A stretch of DNA of 64,000 nucleotides from assembly GCF_005144415.1 (NCBI RefSeq), contig NZ_SWJE01000013.1, positions 118,432 through 182,431 on the forward strand. Direction: 5' to 3'. Source of the stretch: Trinickia terrae. Lineage in GTDB: Bacteria; Pseudomonadota; Gammaproteobacteria; Burkholderiales; Burkholderiaceae. The notes under the pieces are model-generated. The model worked only from the letters and a program-made list of their open reading frames with translations, was not told the DNA's origin and did no database searches. The position numbers were made by a program, and so were the translations under genes. Positions 17,245 to 26,983 of this stretch are shown piece after piece (position 1 is the stretch's first letter; every line of letters begins with the position of its first letter).

Positions 17245-17973
17245 TCAGGCGACGTGCTTCAGAAAGTCCTGCAAACGCGCACTCGGCGGACTATCGATCA
17301 ACTCGGCAGGCTGACCGTCGTGCGCGATGCCGCCGTTGTCCATGAACAGCAGCCGCGTGCCGACGCGGCGCGCAAAGCCGATCTCGTGCGTGACCACGAT
17401 CATCGTCATGCCCTCCGCCGCCAGATCCTGCATGACCTTCAGCACTTCGTGACGCAGCTCCGGATCGAGCGCCGAGGTCGGCTCGTCGAACAGCATCAGC
17501 TTGGGCTTGATCGCGAGCGCACGCGCAATCGCCACGCGCTGCTGCTGCCCGCCCGACAGCTCCGACGGATAGTGGTTCGCACGCTCGCTCAAGCCGACCT
17601 TCGCCAGCAGCCCGAGCGCCAGGTCGCGCGCCTCGGCGCGCGTCGCATTGCGCACCTGCAACGGGCCGAACATCACGTTTTCCAGCGCGGTCATCTGCGG
17701 GAACAGATTGAACTGCTGAAACACCATGCCCGCCTCGAGCCGGATCTGATGAATGTCGGACGTCTTGCCTTTCACGCTCAATCCGTCGACGATCAGATCA
17801 CCGCCGGAGATTTTTTCGAGCGCGTTGATGCAGCGAAGCATCGTCGATTTTCCGGATCCCGACGGGCCGACCACCACCACGACCTCGCCCGCATCGATCT
17901 TCAGATCGATGTCGCGCAACACGTTGACCGAACCGTAGCTCTTCGTGACCGACTTGAATTCGACCATGCTCAT
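17245..17973 (-). CDS. glnQ: Glutamine ABC transporter ATP-binding protein
   Basis: A 242-aa ABC ATPase of the polar amino acid family. Walker A is GPSGSGKST (residues 36-44), the signature is [15 protein letters not shown], and Walker B is [12 protein letters not shown], followed by the switch His in VTHE. It is the last gene of glnH-glnP-glnQ and overlaps glnP by 4 bases. Two start codons are close together (17973 and 17967); the overlapping one was chosen. Confidence 0.93.
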   Translation of the reverse strand: MSMVEFKSVTKSYGSVNVLRDIDLKIDAGEVVVVVGPSGSGKSTMLRCINALEKISGGDLIVDGLSVKGKTSDIHQIRLEAGMVFQQFNLFPQMTALENVMFGPLQVRNATRAEARDLALGLLAKVGLSERANHYPSELSGGQQQRVAIARALAIKPKLMLFDEPTSALDPELRHEVLKVMQDLAAEGMTMIVVTHEIGFARRVGTRLLFMDNGGIAHDGQPAELIDSPPSARLQDFLKHVA

Positions 17974-18626
17974 AGGATTCGCATCCTCTTTTCGACGACA
18001 CGCAGCGACAGCGTCATGATTCCGGTGAGAACCAGGTAAATGCAGGCCACAGCAGTCCATATTTCGACGGCCCGGAAGTTGCCGGCGATGATTTCCTGCC
18101 CCTTGCGCGTCAGCTCGCCCACGCCGATCACGATGAACAGCGACGTGTCCTTCAGGCTCACGATGCACTGGTTCCCGAACGGCGGGATGAGACGGCGGAA
18201 TGCCAGCGGGCCGACGATCTTCAACAGCACGCGCGGCATCGACAGCCCCATCGCGAGACCGGCCTCGGCCAGCCCCTTGGGAATCGAAAGAAACGCGCCT
18301 CGCACGACCTCGCCCAGATAAGCACCTGAATTCACCGCGATCGAAACGACAGCCGCCGTCATGCCGTCGATCCGGATATGCGCGAGGAGAGGCAGCGCGA
18401 AATAGAGGAACATCACCTGCACGACGATAGGCGTGCCGCGAATCAGCTCGATATAGACCTGCGCGGCAACGTTCAACGCCACCGGGCCGTATGCGCGGCA
18501 CAGCCCCGCAACCAGCCCGATCAGCGACCCTCCCAACAATCCCAGCGCGGCAATGATCACCGTCAGCTTCACGCCGTCCAGCAAATCCGGCAGCGCGCTC
18601 GCGATGACCGACCAATCGAAATCCAC
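17970..18626 (-). CDS. glnP: Glutamine ABC transporter permease
   Basis: A 218-aa inner-membrane permease of the His/Glu/Gln type. It closely follows E. coli GlnP in length and sequence, for example [20 protein letters not shown], the ATPase-contact loop region, and [18 protein letters not shown]. About five membrane helices are evident. It lies 88 bases downstream of glnH and overlaps glnQ as ATGA. Confidence 0.93.
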   Translation of the reverse strand: MDFDWSVIASALPDLLDGVKLTVIIAALGLLGGSLIGLVAGLCRAYGPVALNVAAQVYIELIRGTPIVVQVMFLYFALPLLAHIRIDGMTAAVVSIAVNSGAYLGEVVRGAFLSIPKGLAEAGLAMGLSMPRVLLKIVGPLAFRRLIPPFGNQCIVSLKDTSLFIVIGVGELTRKGQEIIAGNFRAVEIWTAVACIYLVLTGIMTLSLRVVEKRMRIL

Positions 18627-18714
18627 AACCAGGCTCCTTCTCGATGACTGAATGCTGCGCGAGGCGGCGGCGCCTCAAGCGCCCGCCGCCTTCGCGCATC
18701 CCTGCCAATAGCGC

Positions 18715-19467
18715 TTAGGATTTCGGCGGCTCCGAGCCAAACCATTTCCGGTACAGCTGCGCGTAGCGCCCGTCCGCCTTCATGCGCGCCAATTCCGCGT
18801 TGACTTGCGGGACGAGCGGGCTGCCTTTCGGGAAACCGATGCCGTACTTGTCCCCGCTCACCGGCGTACCCGCCACCTTCACTTTGCCCTTGCCCGCCGT
18901 GTTCACGAAGAACTGAACATTCGGCGTGTCGTGCATGGCGGCATCGACGCGTCCGGCTTCGAGGGCCATATAGGCCTCGTCGGTATTCGGGAACTGGCGG
19001 ATCTCCGCCGGCTTCAGATGCGCCTTGATCCAGTCGATGGTCGCGGTGCCCGTCTTCGCGGCGACGACTTTGCCGTTCAGGTCGTCGATCGAATGAATCG
19101 TCGTGTTGTCGGTGCGGACCATCGCCGCCAGGCCGCTGTCGTAGTACGGGTCGGAGAAATCGATGACTTTCTTGCGTTCTTCCTTGATCGTCATGCCCGA
19201 GAGCGCCACGTCGATGTTGCTGGTCTGCAGCGCCGGAATCAGGCCGGCGAAGTCCATGGGCTGGATCGTGTACTTGAGCTTCAGGTCTTTCGCGATCTCG
19301 GCCCACAGGTCGAGATCGAATCCCACATATTTATCGCCCTGCTTGAACTCGAACGGCATGAACGATGTATCGGTGCCGACGACGAGCGTCTTGTCCTCGG
19401 CATGGGCTGCACCTGCCCCCAGAACCGCTGCCGCGAGCAGCGAAAGAAAGAAAGCACGACGTTTCAT
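18715..19467 (-). CDS. glnH: Glutamine ABC transporter substrate-binding protein
   Basis: A 250-aa periplasmic protein with a signal peptide (MKRRAFFLSLLAAAVLGAG, cleavage AHA-ED). The mature chain closely matches E. coli GlnH: TDTSFMPFEFKQGDKYVGFD, PALQTSNIDVALSGMTIKEE, and the C-terminal YRKWFGSEPPKS. The start at 19467 follows a GGAGGTTG ribosome site; the frame is open upstream but those residues are not signal-like. It is the first gene of glnHPQ, with a 24-bp palindrome about 110 bases upstream. Confidence 0.93.
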   Translation of the reverse strand: MKRRAFFLSLLAAAVLGAGAAHAEDKTLVVGTDTSFMPFEFKQGDKYVGFDLDLWAEIAKDLKLKYTIQPMDFAGLIPALQTSNIDVALSGMTIKEERKKVIDFSDPYYDSGLAAMVRTDNTTIHSIDDLNGKVVAAKTGTATIDWIKAHLKPAEIRQFPNTDEAYMALEAGRVDAAMHDTPNVQFFVNTAGKGKVKVAGTPVSGDKYGIGFPKGSPLVPQVNAELARMKADGRYAQLYRKWFGSEPPKS

Positions 19468-19578
19468 GCGGACAACCTCCATTGGTGTGGGCGACGCTTT
19501 TCCGACACCGTCCGCGTCGGCCAAGCAGGCAATGACGATACGGCGCGCAAACATCAACACACGCTGTTTAATTTACGA

Positions 19579-19602
19579 TTTCAACAACATTTGTTGTTGA
19601 AA
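19579..19602. promoter_or_regulatory. 24-bp palindromic operator upstream of glnH
   Basis: TTTCAACAACA (19579-19589) and TGTTGTTGAAA (19592-19602) are perfect inverted arms around a central TT. It lies in the divergent gap between glnH and the SulP gene. The arrangement suggests a dimeric repressor or activator site; the regulator is unknown. Confidence 0.5.
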
Positions 19603-19772
19603 CAGATAGTACCCGGCCAAAAAAGGTCGTCAAGCGGAATTTTGCAAACGGCCGTTCGCCTCGATTCGCCCTCTGCCTTGCTTTTCCAGTGCGAATCGCG
19701 GCACGATACGCGGAACGTTCATACTGTTTCCGCGCCTCTTGCGCCTGCGACATCTCTATTGGAAAGCCGGTA

Positions 19773-21455
19773 ATGCGACTGAGTCTCTTGAAGGGAATCC
19801 TGCCGCTCGAGCGGGCTGCCGCCCTGCGCGACGCGCTGGCGGGCGCGACGCTCGCCTCCATGAACATCCCCCAGGTGCTCGGCTATGCGCGCATCGCCGG
19901 GATGCCCGCCGTGACGGGGCTCTACACCGTCCTCCTGCCGCTCGTGGCGTTCGCGGTCTTCGGCGCGTCGCGCCACCTCGTCGTCGCCGCCGACTCGGCC
20001 ACCGCCACCATCTTCGCCAGCCGCCTCGCGACCATGGCGCCCGTCGCGAGCGCCAAGTACGCCGCGCTTGCCGGCGTCGTGGCGATGCAGACGGCCGTGC
20101 TGCTCCTGATCGCGCGCATCTTCAAGCTCGGCTTTCTCGCCGATTTTCTGTCGCGCACGGTGCTGGTCGGCTTCCTGGCGGGCGTCGGCGTGCAGGTCAG
20201 CATAGCGATGCTCGGCGACATGCTCGGCATCGCCGTGTCGTCGCGGCATTCGGTCGAGCAGCTGGGCATCGTGCTGGACCACCTGCCGCACGCCCAGGTC
20301 CCCACGCTCGCGATCTCGGCGCTCGTGGTCGCCTGCATCCTCGGCTTCAAGCAGGTCGTGCCGAGGCTGCCCGTCGCGCTCGTCGCCGTGGTGGCCTCGA
20401 TCGCCGCGAGCAAGGCGTACGACTTCGCCGGTCACGGCATCTCGGTGATCGGGCCGGTTGCGGGCGGCCTGCCGTCGCTCACCTGGCCGCTCGTCGGCTG
20501 GCGCGAGTCGCTCGAGCTTTTGCCCACGTCCGCCTCGTGCTTCGCGATGATCATCGCGCAGAGCGCCGCGGCGAGCCGCGCGTTCGCACAGCGCTATCAC
20601 GAGCCCGTCGACACCGATTCCGACATCCTCGGCCTCGCCGCCGCCAATGCGGCCGCGGCGGTGACGGGCGCGTTCGTCGTCAACGGCAGCCCGACGCAAA
20701 CCGCGATGGCCGAGCGCGCCGGCGCGCGCAGCCAGCTCGCGCAACTGACGTTCGCGGCCGTGGTGATCGCGGTGCTGCTGTTCCTCTCCGGCACGCTCCA
20801 GTACCTGCCGCACTGCGTGCTCGCGGGCATCGTGTTTACGATCGCGATCGGGCTCATCAACGTGCAGAGCCTCCAGGCGATCCGCAGCGAGAGTCCGGGC
20901 GAATTCACGCTCGCGCTCTTCACGGCGGCCTCGGTGGTGCTGATCGGTGTCGAGCAGGGCATCCTGCTCGCGGTCGCGCTGTCGCTCCTGCGGCACGTGC
21001 GCCATAGCTATCGCCCGCACACGACGATGCTCGAGCCCGGCCCCGACTCGCGCTGGCTGCCCGCACCCGCGACGCCCGGCGCCGAGACCGCGCCGGGGCT
21101 CATCGTCTATCGCTTCGGCTCCGATCTCTTCTACGCGAACGATCACTTCTTCGTCGACGAGGTCCGGCAGCTCGTCGACCGCGCACCGAGCCCCGTGCGC
21201 TGGTTCGTGGTCGATGCGGGCGCGATCACCGATCTCGACTACTCGGCGGCGCGCTCGGTGGCCGAGCTCTGCGAGGCGTTGACGCAGCGCCGGGTGCAGA
21301 TCGTGTTCGCGCGCGTCAATCAGTACCTGCGTTCCGACATGGTCCGCCACGGCATCGCCGGGGTGATCGGCGAGACGCGCATCTTCGCCACGCTGCATGA
21401 AGCGCTGGCCGTGGTCGAGGCCGACGAGAGCGTCCATGCGCGGCAGGAGTCCTAG
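19773..21455 (+). CDS. SulP family anion transporter with STAS domain
   Basis: A 560-aa SLC26/SulP protein. The membrane domain starts early (LKGILPLERAAALRDALAGA, then the typical GLYTVLLPLVAFAVFG). It spans about residues 15-420 and is followed by a cytoplasmic STAS domain (about 435-550) with FVVDAGAITDLDYSAARSVA. Such proteins carry sulfate, bicarbonate or dicarboxylates; the substrate cannot be told by eye. No carbonic anhydrase gene is adjacent. The start at 19773 gives the normal family N-terminus; the frame is open to 19689. Confidence 0.9.
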   Translation: MRLSLLKGILPLERAAALRDALAGATLASMNIPQVLGYARIAGMPAVTGLYTVLLPLVAFAVFGASRHLVVAADSATATIFASRLATMAPVASAKYAALAGVVAMQTAVLLLIARIFKLGFLADFLSRTVLVGFLAGVGVQVSIAMLGDMLGIAVSSRHSVEQLGIVLDHLPHAQVPTLAISALVVACILGFKQVVPRLPVALVAVVASIAASKAYDFAGHGISVIGPVAGGLPSLTWPLVGWRESLELLPTSASCFAMIIAQSAAASRAFAQRYHEPVDTDSDILGLAAANAAAAVTGAFVVNGSPTQTAMAERAGARSQLAQLTFAAVVIAVLLFLSGTLQYLPHCVLAGIVFTIAIGLINVQSLQAIRSESPGEFTLALFTAASVVLIGVEQGILLAVALSLLRHVRHSYRPHTTMLEPGPDSRWLPAPATPGAETAPGLIVYRFGSDLFYANDHFFVDEVRQLVDRAPSPVRWFVVDAGAITDLDYSAARSVAELCEALTQRRVQIVFARVNQYLRSDMVRHGIAGVIGETRIFATLHEALAVVEADESVHARQES

Positions 21456-21536
21456 GCGCCATTCACCCCGATGCAAGGCCCGATGCGGCGAATGGCTTAT
21501 GATGCGGGCCCTTCTCCTCTTTTCGATGTTCCCGTC

Positions 21537-21758
21537 ATGGCCAATCTCAACTTCACGCTCACGGGCGACTTCGTCGAACTGAACAACCTGCTGAAGCTCA
21601 CGGGCCTCGCGGATAGCGGCGGCTCGGCGAAGGCGCTCGTCGCCTCGGGCGCGGTCACGGTCGACGGCCAGGTCGAACTGCGCAAGACCTGCAAGATCCG
21701 CGCAGGGCAGGTCGTCATGCTCGGCGACACGCGCATCGCGGTGCACGAAGCGCCTTAG
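21537..21758 (+). CDS. Small S4-domain RNA-binding protein (YbcJ-like)
   Basis: A 73-aa protein consisting of one S4 RNA-binding fold: LTGDFVELNNLLKLTGLADS, then KALVASGAVTVDGQVELR, the region that normally contacts structured RNA. Size and layout match the YbcJ/YaaA-type free-standing S4 proteins. The role is not established; ribosome- or tRNA-related functions are usual for the fold. The start was chosen at 21537 because upstream in-frame residues do not resemble the family. Confidence 0.82.
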   Translation: MANLNFTLTGDFVELNNLLKLTGLADSGGSAKALVASGAVTVDGQVELRKTCKIRAGQVVMLGDTRIAVHEAP

Positions 21759-21884
21759 CGGCTCGCCGCGGCTCGCTAAACCGCTCGTCCCATCGACAGC
21801 CGCCAGCCCGCGCAATATCCTGTCAATCTTTGCCACAAGAAAGGTGCGCGCAAGGTTCGCGCCCGCAGGTCCCTCCAGGCCCCT

Positions 21885-23276
21885 ATGTCTCACTCCCCTC
21901 TCTCGCGCCCGGCCGTTGCGCCGCCGAGCCTCACCCGCCACGCCGCCGACACCGCCCGTCTCGCCGCGCCGCTCGCCATCGCGCAGCTTTCGCAGATGGC
22001 GATGGGCGTCACCGATACCATCCTGCTCGGCTCTCTCGGCCCCGACGCGCTCGCCGCCGGCGGCCTTGGCGCGACGCTCTTCTTCGTCGTCGTGACGCTG
22101 CTGCAAGGCGTGCTGACCTCGGTCTCCGTCAGCGTCGCCCATGCGCGCGGCGCGAAGGCCGAGCATCGCGTGCCGCACATCTATTGGACGGGCCTCGCGC
22201 TCTCGTTCCTCCTCGCCGTGCCCGCGTTCGTGCTGCTCTCGTTCGCGCATCCGATCCTGCTCGCCTTCGGCGAGCCCGCCACGCTGGCGCGCGACGTCGG
22301 CGAATACGCGAACATCCTGCGCTGGGCCGCGCTGGGCAGCATGATCGGGATCGGCATGATGCGCTCGTTCCTGCCCGCCATCGGCGCGGCCAAGCGTCTC
22401 TTGTGGGTGTCGCTCGCGGGCGTCGTCGTGAACGCGGTGCTCAACTACGGCCTCATTCACGGCGCCTACGGCCTGCCGCGGCTCGGCTTCCTCGGCTCGG
22501 CGGTGGCGACCACCTGCACCATCTGGCTCACCGCGATCGCGCTCGTGATCCTGCTGCACGGCCGCGAGCGCTACCGGCGCTTCGTCACCGCGGCGCGCCC
22601 GAACGTGCCGCTGATGGGCGAGCTGTTCGGCATCGGCTGGCCCGTCGCGATCACCTACGGCGTCGAGTCGACGCTCTTCCTCGCCACCGGCCTGATGGTC
22701 GGCCTGCTCGGGCAGGCGCAGCTCGCCGCGCACCAGATCGCGCTGAACGTCGCGTCGGTGGCGTTCATGGTGCCGCTCGCGATCGGCCAGGCCGCCAACG
22801 TGCGCGTCGGCTACTGGGAGGGCGCCGGGCAGCCGCTCGCGGCGCGGCACGCGGGTTTCGTCGCGCTCGGGCTCGGCGTCGCGTTCATGTCGCTGTCGGG
22901 CCTCGTGCTGATCGTCGCGCCGCACTGGATCGTCGGGCTCTACCTGCATCTCGACGATCCGTCCGCGGCGCCGACCGTCACGCTCGCGGCGTCGCTGCTC
23001 GGCGTGGCCGCCGTGTTCCAGATCGTCGACGGCATGCAGACAGTCGCCGCCGGATGCCTGCGCGGCCTCAAGGACACACGCGTTCCGATGATCGCGGCGG
23101 CCTTCGGGTATTGGGGGGTCGGCTTTCCGACCGGCTATACGCTCGCGTTCCACTTCGGCCTCGGCGCGCGCGGCTTGTGGTGGGGGCTCGCGGCCGGGCT
23201 CGCGAGCGTCGCGGTGCTGCTGACGCTGCGCTTCCACCGCAAGAGCCTGCATCGACCGGGCGGCGAAGAGGCATAA
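21885..23276 (+). CDS. MATE family multidrug efflux transporter (NorM-like)
   Basis: A 463-aa inner-membrane protein with about 12 helices in two related halves. The family start APLAIAQLSQMAMGVTDTIL and the second-half counterpart FGIGWPVAITYGVESTLFLA are visible. MATE pumps export cationic drugs and metabolites using Na+ or H+ gradients. It is a single gene ended by a strong terminator at 23352-23381. Length is normal. Confidence 0.92.
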   Translation: MSHSPLSRPAVAPPSLTRHAADTARLAAPLAIAQLSQMAMGVTDTILLGSLGPDALAAGGLGATLFFVVVTLLQGVLTSVSVSVAHARGAKAEHRVPHIYWTGLALSFLLAVPAFVLLSFAHPILLAFGEPATLARDVGEYANILRWAALGSMIGIGMMRSFLPAIGAAKRLLWVSLAGVVVNAVLNYGLIHGAYGLPRLGFLGSAVATTCTIWLTAIALVILLHGRERYRRFVTAARPNVPLMGELFGIGWPVAITYGVESTLFLATGLMVGLLGQAQLAAHQIALNVASVAFMVPLAIGQAANVRVGYWEGAGQPLAARHAGFVALGLGVAFMSLSGLVLIVAPHWIVGLYLHLDDPSAAPTVTLAASLLGVAAVFQIVDGMQTVAAGCLRGLKDTRVPMIAAAFGYWGVGFPTGYTLAFHFGLGARGLWWGLAAGLASVAVLLTLRFHRKSLHRPGGEEA

Positions 23277-23640
23277 GCAAAGCATCCTTTCTTGGTTGGC
23301 GCGCGGCGCATCGCCGCGTAGGATGAAACCGACTCCTCTGACAGGGTGTTTGGCCCGCGCTGCTAGCGGGCCTTCTTTTTTGCGCGGCGGTTTTGGTCTT
23401 CGCTGCGGCCTGCGTCCGGCCGCCTCCGCCCCTCCGCCCCGCCGCCCCAGCGGCCGCACACGCGGCGCTCCGGCAATGCCGGCCCGTACCTGAAATCCTG
23501 GACCCTCGACCCCGAAGCCGGTCTCTACCGGAACACGCTGGCGGGTCTATTCTTGTTGTTGCCTGTCATTCGGATCTGTGACGTCTTGCTCGCAGCGCGC
23601 CGAATCCCAACCCTCTGTTGATTGGACACTGGAGTCAAAG
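23277..23640. other. Intergenic stretch between MATE gene and fumC
   Basis: A 364-base gap. It holds the MATE-gene terminator (23352-23381), and then about 250 bases of very GC-rich sequence with no convincing gene. Short open frames there show no family resemblance. A ribosome site GGAG lies just before fumC. Confidence 0.5.
23352..23381 (+). terminator. Terminator of the MATE gene
   Basis: GGCCCGC (23352-23358) pairs with GCGGGCC (23366-23372), followed by TTCTTTTTT. Confidence 0.85.
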
Positions 23641-25041
23641 ATGACTGAAGACGTACGCATGGAACGCGACACCTTCGGCGAGATCGCCGTGCCGAACGCG
23701 CAGCTATGGGGCGCGCAAACCCAGCGCTCGCTGCAGAACTTCAAGATCTCGACGGAAAAACAGTCGCCCGAGCTGATCAACGCGCTGGCCGTCATCAAGC
23801 GCGCGGCGGCCGAGGTGAATCTGGGCTTAAGCGTGCTGCCCGAAGAGAAGGCGCGCGCGATCATGCAGGCCGCCGACGAGATCATCGCCGGCAAGCATCC
23901 GGGCGAATTCCCGCTTGCCGTCTGGCAGACGGGCTCCGGCACCCAGACCAACATGAACCTCAACGAGGTGATCGCGAACCGCGCAAGCGAACTGCTCGGC
24001 GGCGAGCGCGGCGAGGCGCGCAAGGTCCATCCGAACGACGACGTGAACCGGGGGCAATCGTCGAACGACGTGTTTCCGACGGCGATGCACGTCGCCGCGG
24101 CGTACGGCATCGTCAAGCACCTGCTGCCCGCGCTGAAGACGCTGCGCGCGACGCTCGACGCCAAGTCGCGCGCCTTCGCCGAGATCGTGAAGATCGGCCG
24201 CACACACCTGCAGGACGCGACGCCGCTCACGCTCGGCCAAGAGTTCTCCGGCTACGTCGCGCAGCTCGACCAGGGCATCCGGCACGTCGAATCGGCGCTG
24301 CCGCACCTCTGCGAGCTGGCGCAGGGCGGCACGGCGGTCGGCACGGGGCTCAATGCGCATCCGCAGTTCGCGCACAGCGTCGCGCAGACGATCGGCAAGC
24401 TCACGGGCCTGCCGTTCGTGACCGCGCCCAACAAGTTCGAGGTGATGGCGGCCGCCGACGCGCTCGTGTTCGCCCACGGCGCGCTCAAGACCGTCGCGGC
24501 AAGCCTCATGAAGATCGCCAACGACATCCGCTGGCTCGCGAGCGGGCCGCGCTGCGGCCTCGGCGAGCTGTCGATTCCGGAAAACGAGCCGGGCAGCTCG
24601 ATCATGCCGGGCAAGGTCAACCCGACGCAGTCCGAGGCGCTGACGATGCTGTGCTGCCAAGTGTTCGGCAACGACGTCGCGATCAACATCGGCGGCGCGA
24701 GCGGCAACTTCGAGCTGAACGTGTTCCGTCCCATGATTGCGCACAACGTGCTGCAATCGATCCGGCTGCTCGCCGACGGCGCGCAGAGCTTCAACGATCA
24801 TTGCGCGGTCGGCATCGAGCCGAATCGCGAGCGCATCGATACGCTCTTGAACGAATCGCTGATGCTCGTGACGGCGCTCAATCCGCACATCGGCTACGAC
24901 AAGGCCGCGCAGATCGCGAAGAAGGCGCACAAGGAAGGCACGACGCTGAAGGCGTCGGCGCTGGCGCTCGGCTATGTCACCGAGCAGCAGTTCGACGATT
25001 GGGTGCGCCCCCAGGACATGGTGGGAAACGCGCAGCAATAG
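23641..25041 (+). CDS. fumC: Fumarate hydratase class II
   Basis: A 466-aa class II (iron-free) fumarase converting fumarate to L-malate in the TCA cycle. The start [18 protein letters not shown], the active-site segments GSGTQTNMN and [11 protein letters not shown], and the signature [15 protein letters not shown] are all present. The ATG at 23641 follows a GGAG site by about 7 bases. It is a single gene, convergent with the thioesterase. Resistance to superoxide is a known class II property. Confidence 0.97.
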   Translation: MTEDVRMERDTFGEIAVPNAQLWGAQTQRSLQNFKISTEKQSPELINALAVIKRAAAEVNLGLSVLPEEKARAIMQAADEIIAGKHPGEFPLAVWQTGSGTQTNMNLNEVIANRASELLGGERGEARKVHPNDDVNRGQSSNDVFPTAMHVAAAYGIVKHLLPALKTLRATLDAKSRAFAEIVKIGRTHLQDATPLTLGQEFSGYVAQLDQGIRHVESALPHLCELAQGGTAVGTGLNAHPQFAHSVAQTIGKLTGLPFVTAPNKFEVMAAADALVFAHGALKTVAASLMKIANDIRWLASGPRCGLGELSIPENEPGSSIMPGKVNPTQSEALTMLCCQVFGNDVAINIGGASGNFELNVFRPMIAHNVLQSIRLLADGAQSFNDHCAVGIEPNRERIDTLLNESLMLVTALNPHIGYDKAAQIAKKAHKEGTTLKASALALGYVTEQQFDDWVRPQDMVGNAQQ

Positions 25042-25059
25042 CGGCGCAAGCGAAAGCAA

Positions 25060-25094
25060 GCGCGCCGCGGCAGTCATGGACCATCGCGGCGCGC
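25060..25094. terminator. Hairpin between convergent fumC and thioesterase
   Basis: GCGCGCCGCG (25060-25069) pairs with CGCGGCGCGC (25085-25094); the loop can fold further (ATGG/CCAT). No T-run is present. It is a possible two-way terminator or mRNA end stabiliser. Confidence 0.4.
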
Positions 25095-25144
25095 GAATTC
25101 AAACCGGCACGAATCAGCGGGCGTGGCCTGAACCACGCCTGCCA

Positions 25145-25648
25145 TCAGATCTTCCCTTTGGCGATTTCGTCAGGCTTCAACTCGACGATCGCGTCGAGCG
25201 CCGCCTTCACATCCATCGCGTACTTCGCGACGCGCTTCTGCTCGTCGGTCTCGGGCACGAAGGTCGGCACCGGGATCGGCGTGCCGGTCTCGTCGACGGC
25301 GACGAAGACGATCAGGCAATCGGTCGTCAAGCGCAGTTGGCCGCTCTTCGGGTCGCCGGCATGAACCGAGACGTGGATGTGCATGCTGGTGCGCCCCGTC
25401 GCGACGACGCGCGCACGCAGCTCGACCAGGTTGCCGACCAGGATCGGCCGGCGAAAGCGGATGTTGCCGACGCTCACCGTCACGCAGTAGCGGCCTGACC
25501 AGACGGCTGCGCACGCGTAGGCGGTCTCGTCGATCCACTTCATCAGCGCGCCGCCGTGCACCTTGCCGCCGAAATTGACGGACGTCGGTTCCGCGAGAAA
25601 GCGAAAGGTGGTTTCGGAACGGTCCAGTGAAGCGGCGGGCGTGCTCAT
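25145..25648 (-). CDS. Acyl-CoA thioesterase (hotdog fold, YciA/BACH type)
   Basis: A 167-aa single hotdog-fold thioesterase, expected to hydrolyse acyl-CoA to free acid and CoA. The active-site region GGKVHGGALMKWIDETAYAC holds the family's catalytic Asp. The second motif around SMHIHVSVHAGDPKSGQLRL is typical of the acyl-CoA thioester hydrolase group. Chain-length preference cannot be judged. It is convergent with fumC and on the same strand as the following GlxA-type regulator gene. Confidence 0.88.
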   Translation of the reverse strand: MSTPAASLDRSETTFRFLAEPTSVNFGGKVHGGALMKWIDETAYACAAVWSGRYCVTVSVGNIRFRRPILVGNLVELRARVVATGRTSMHIHVSVHAGDPKSGQLRLTTDCLIVFVAVDETGTPIPVPTFVPETDEQKRVAKYAMDVKAALDAIVELKPDEIAKGKI

Positions 25649-25719
25649 CGTGACTCCGGTCAGGCAAGGATCGAAAGGAGCCGATTATAAAGGGGCAAAA
25701 TGTCGCGCGCTCGAGGGCA

Positions 25720-26748
25720 TCAACCCGAATGCGGCGATGCAAAACGCTCGCGGTAATCGAGCGGCAGCACGCCGAAGCAGCGCACGAAAGCGCGCCGCAG
25801 ATTCTGCTCGCTGCCGAAGCCGCACTCGAGCGCGATGCGCTTGAGCGGCCGCGCCGATTGCGCGAGCGCGCGCGAGGCCGCCTCCAGGCGCAGCGCCGCC
25901 ACGGTCTTGGCCGGCGTGCGCCCGACTTCGTCGACATAGCGCCGCGCGAAGGTCCGCGGGCTCATCCGCGCCTCTTCGGCGAGCCGCTCCACCGACAGGT
26001 CGTCGTGCAGGTTCTCCGTCATCCAGCTGTGAAGCGCGTCGAACGCGCCGCCCGCGGACGCCTGCGCGTTGAGCGCCGCGCTGAATTGCGACTGGCCGCC
26101 GGGCCGCTTCATGAACACGACGAGCCGCCGCGCAGCCTGCATCGCGACGTCGTGGCCGAGATCTTCTTCGATCAGCGCGAGCGACAGGTCGATACCCGCC
26201 GTGACGCCCGCCGAGGTCCAGACGGCGCGGCCGTCGCGCACGTCGCGGATGAAGATCGGGTCGGCGTCCACCTGCACGGCCGGGAAGCGCCGCGCGAGAC
26301 GCTCGGCGCTGCGCCAGTGGGTCGTCGCGCGGCGGCCGTCGAGCACGCCCGCCGCCGCAAGGTAGAACGCGCCGGTGCAGACCGAGCAGACGCGCCGGAT
26401 CCGCGGCGCGCGGCGCGCGATCCAGTCGACGAGCGCCGGTTGCAGCACGAGGCCTTCGTCGGCGGGAACGCCTGGGACGATCAGCGTATCGATCGGCGTC
26501 TCGTCGAACGCGTCGAGCCGTTCGGTGACGATCGGCAGCCCGGGGTAGGTCTCGAGCGCGCCGCCGTCGATCGAAGCCACCGTCGTCCGGTACGCGGCCG
26601 GCGCGCCGTGCTTGCCCTGGCCGCTCGCGCGCGCGGTCAGCTCGGCGCGCCAGAACGCCTCGAGCGGACCGGCCGCGTCGAGCAGCACGAGATCGGGCGC
26701 GACGGCGAAGACGACATGGCGGACTTCATCCGGCGGCACATCAGGCAT
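25720..26748 (-). CDS. GlxA family transcriptional regulator (DJ-1/PfpI plus AraC)
   Basis: A 342-aa regulator. The N-terminal DJ-1/PfpI-like domain (about residues 10-200) includes the nucleophile-elbow-like CSVCTGAFYLAAAGVLDG. The C-terminal AraC-type double helix-turn-helix (about 235-335) includes LSVERLAEEARMSPRTFARR and KRIALECGFGSEQNLRRAFV. GlxA-type regulators often control amine, betaine or arginine catabolism; no such target is adjacent, so the target is unknown. Nested inverted sequences lie upstream at 26794-26828. Confidence 0.9.
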   Translation of the reverse strand: MPDVPPDEVRHVVFAVAPDLVLLDAAGPLEAFWRAELTARASGQGKHGAPAAYRTTVASIDGGALETYPGLPIVTERLDAFDETPIDTLIVPGVPADEGLVLQPALVDWIARRAPRIRRVCSVCTGAFYLAAAGVLDGRRATTHWRSAERLARRFPAVQVDADPIFIRDVRDGRAVWTSAGVTAGIDLSLALIEEDLGHDVAMQAARRLVVFMKRPGGQSQFSAALNAQASAGGAFDALHSWMTENLHDDLSVERLAEEARMSPRTFARRYVDEVGRTPAKTVAALRLEAASRALAQSARPLKRIALECGFGSEQNLRRAFVRCFGVLPLDYRERFASPHSG

Positions 26749-26793
26749 GGCGAACCCTCGGTGGCGATGGCGGGATCATCCCACGCTCGCGGT

Positions 26794-26828
26794 TGGCAGT
26801 TGCGCCAATGATGCATCAATTTCTGCCA
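26794..26828. promoter_or_regulatory. Inverted sequences upstream of the GlxA-type gene
   Basis: TGGCAG (26794-26799) is inverted as CTGCCA (26823-26828). Between them is the perfect palindrome TGATGCATCA (26809-26818). The site lies in the 235-base divergent gap between the regulator and the histidine kinase. It is a weak operator candidate. Confidence 0.3.
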
Positions 26829-26983
26829 GCGGCGAGATGGTGGCCGGCCCCCCGGACACCGGGCCGGCGCGAGCGTCAACCCCATGCAGACAATACAGCG
26901 GGCCACGCTTACACTGGCGCTGGTGTCGCCACGGCGTTGCGGGGAGACAGGCGGCGCCCTCCCGGCATCACTGCAGGTGGAAC

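Noticed and set aside
19719..23459. A 1246-codon open frame on the minus strand across the SulP, S4 and MATE genes
   Set aside because: Its product is a low-complexity Arg/Ala/Asp/Glu/Gly/His-rich mirror of three well-supported plus-strand genes. High GC suppresses stop codons on the opposite strand.
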